DNA from: Planctomycetaceae bacterium UBA969
GTDB lineage: Bacteria; Planctomycetota; Planctomycetia; Gemmatales; Gemmataceae
Length of the DNA: 22,759 nucleotides
NCBI GenBank assembly: GCA_002303765.1
Contig: DBCB01000080.1
Location: 1 to 22,759 of the forward strand
Direction of reading: 5' to 3'
The notes beneath the pieces were generated by a model. The model made no database searches and had not been told where the DNA came from. It worked only from the letters and a program-made list of their open reading frames with translations. How positions within the stretch are numbered: position 1 is the stretch's first letter; the number at the start of each line of letters is the position of its first letter. The position numbers and the translations under genes were made by a program. Shown here in pieces: positions 22,736 to 22,759 of this stretch.

Positions 22736-22759
22736 TTTCGTAAAGACTTGGGTTTTGAA
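22736..22759. repeat. 24-base direct repeat, copy at the window edge
   Basis: Identical to 20834-20857. On the minus strand it would read QNPSLYE and then a stop after one more codon, so it is not itself the start of an intact second hemoglobin gene. It touches the last base of the window and may continue. Confidence 0.9.

Overview
The window is about 22.8 kb of AT-leaning DNA from what is very probably a planctomycete (Planctomycetota, perhaps a Gemmatales/Pirellulales-type lineage; the rank is a guess). Four things point there: a DUF1559 protein with a type IV prepilin-like N-terminus followed by a small beta-sandwich lipoprotein, a Tat-exported DUF1501 protein, a membrane-anchored zinc-ribbon/beta-propeller giant, and weak or absent Shine-Dalgarno sites with several TTG starts. 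I see no rRNA, tRNA, CRISPR array, phage gene or transposase.

Left part (1-5230): a heavy-metal efflux operon on the minus strand, led by a small secreted Cys-rich protein, then an RND periplasmic adaptor with two tandem Cys/His motifs, then the N-terminal half of a CzcA/CusA-type RND pump cut off by the window edge. A near-consensus promoter with an overlapping inverted repeat lies upstream. Divergent from it is an MFS transporter.

Middle (5244-14313): single-gene units. These are a DUF1501 protein (minus, TTG start), an S41 carboxy-terminal processing protease with PDZ domain (minus), glutamate 5-kinase ProB (plus), an extended-SDR protein that lacks the usual catalytic Lys (minus) and an 1154-residue zinc-ribbon/TM/beta-propeller protein (plus). 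Two convergent gene pairs are packed tightly, one sharing a TTAA that makes both stop codons.

Repeat island (14314-14990): no credible gene, but a cluster of perfect inverted repeats (29-bp outer arms, 22-bp inner arms) and several small GC-rich hairpins, which look like dispersed REP/MITE-type repeats.

Right part (14991-22759): a Tat-exported thiamine-diphosphate enzyme (minus) whose usual Asn-Asn cofactor motif reads Asp-Asp; a 900-residue exported metzincin-like zinc protease (plus) with a strong terminator; an overlapping DUF4160-DUF2442 pair (plus); a group 1 truncated hemoglobin (minus); and the overlapping DUF1559-lipoprotein pair (minus). The last 24 bases exactly repeat a stretch inside the 5' end of the hemoglobin gene, so the region between is flanked by a direct repeat or the end is an assembly junction.

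No single new system is proven here. The items most worth a second look are the exported TPP enzyme, the nested inverted-repeat island, the DUF4160-DUF2442 pair and the 24-bp direct repeat.
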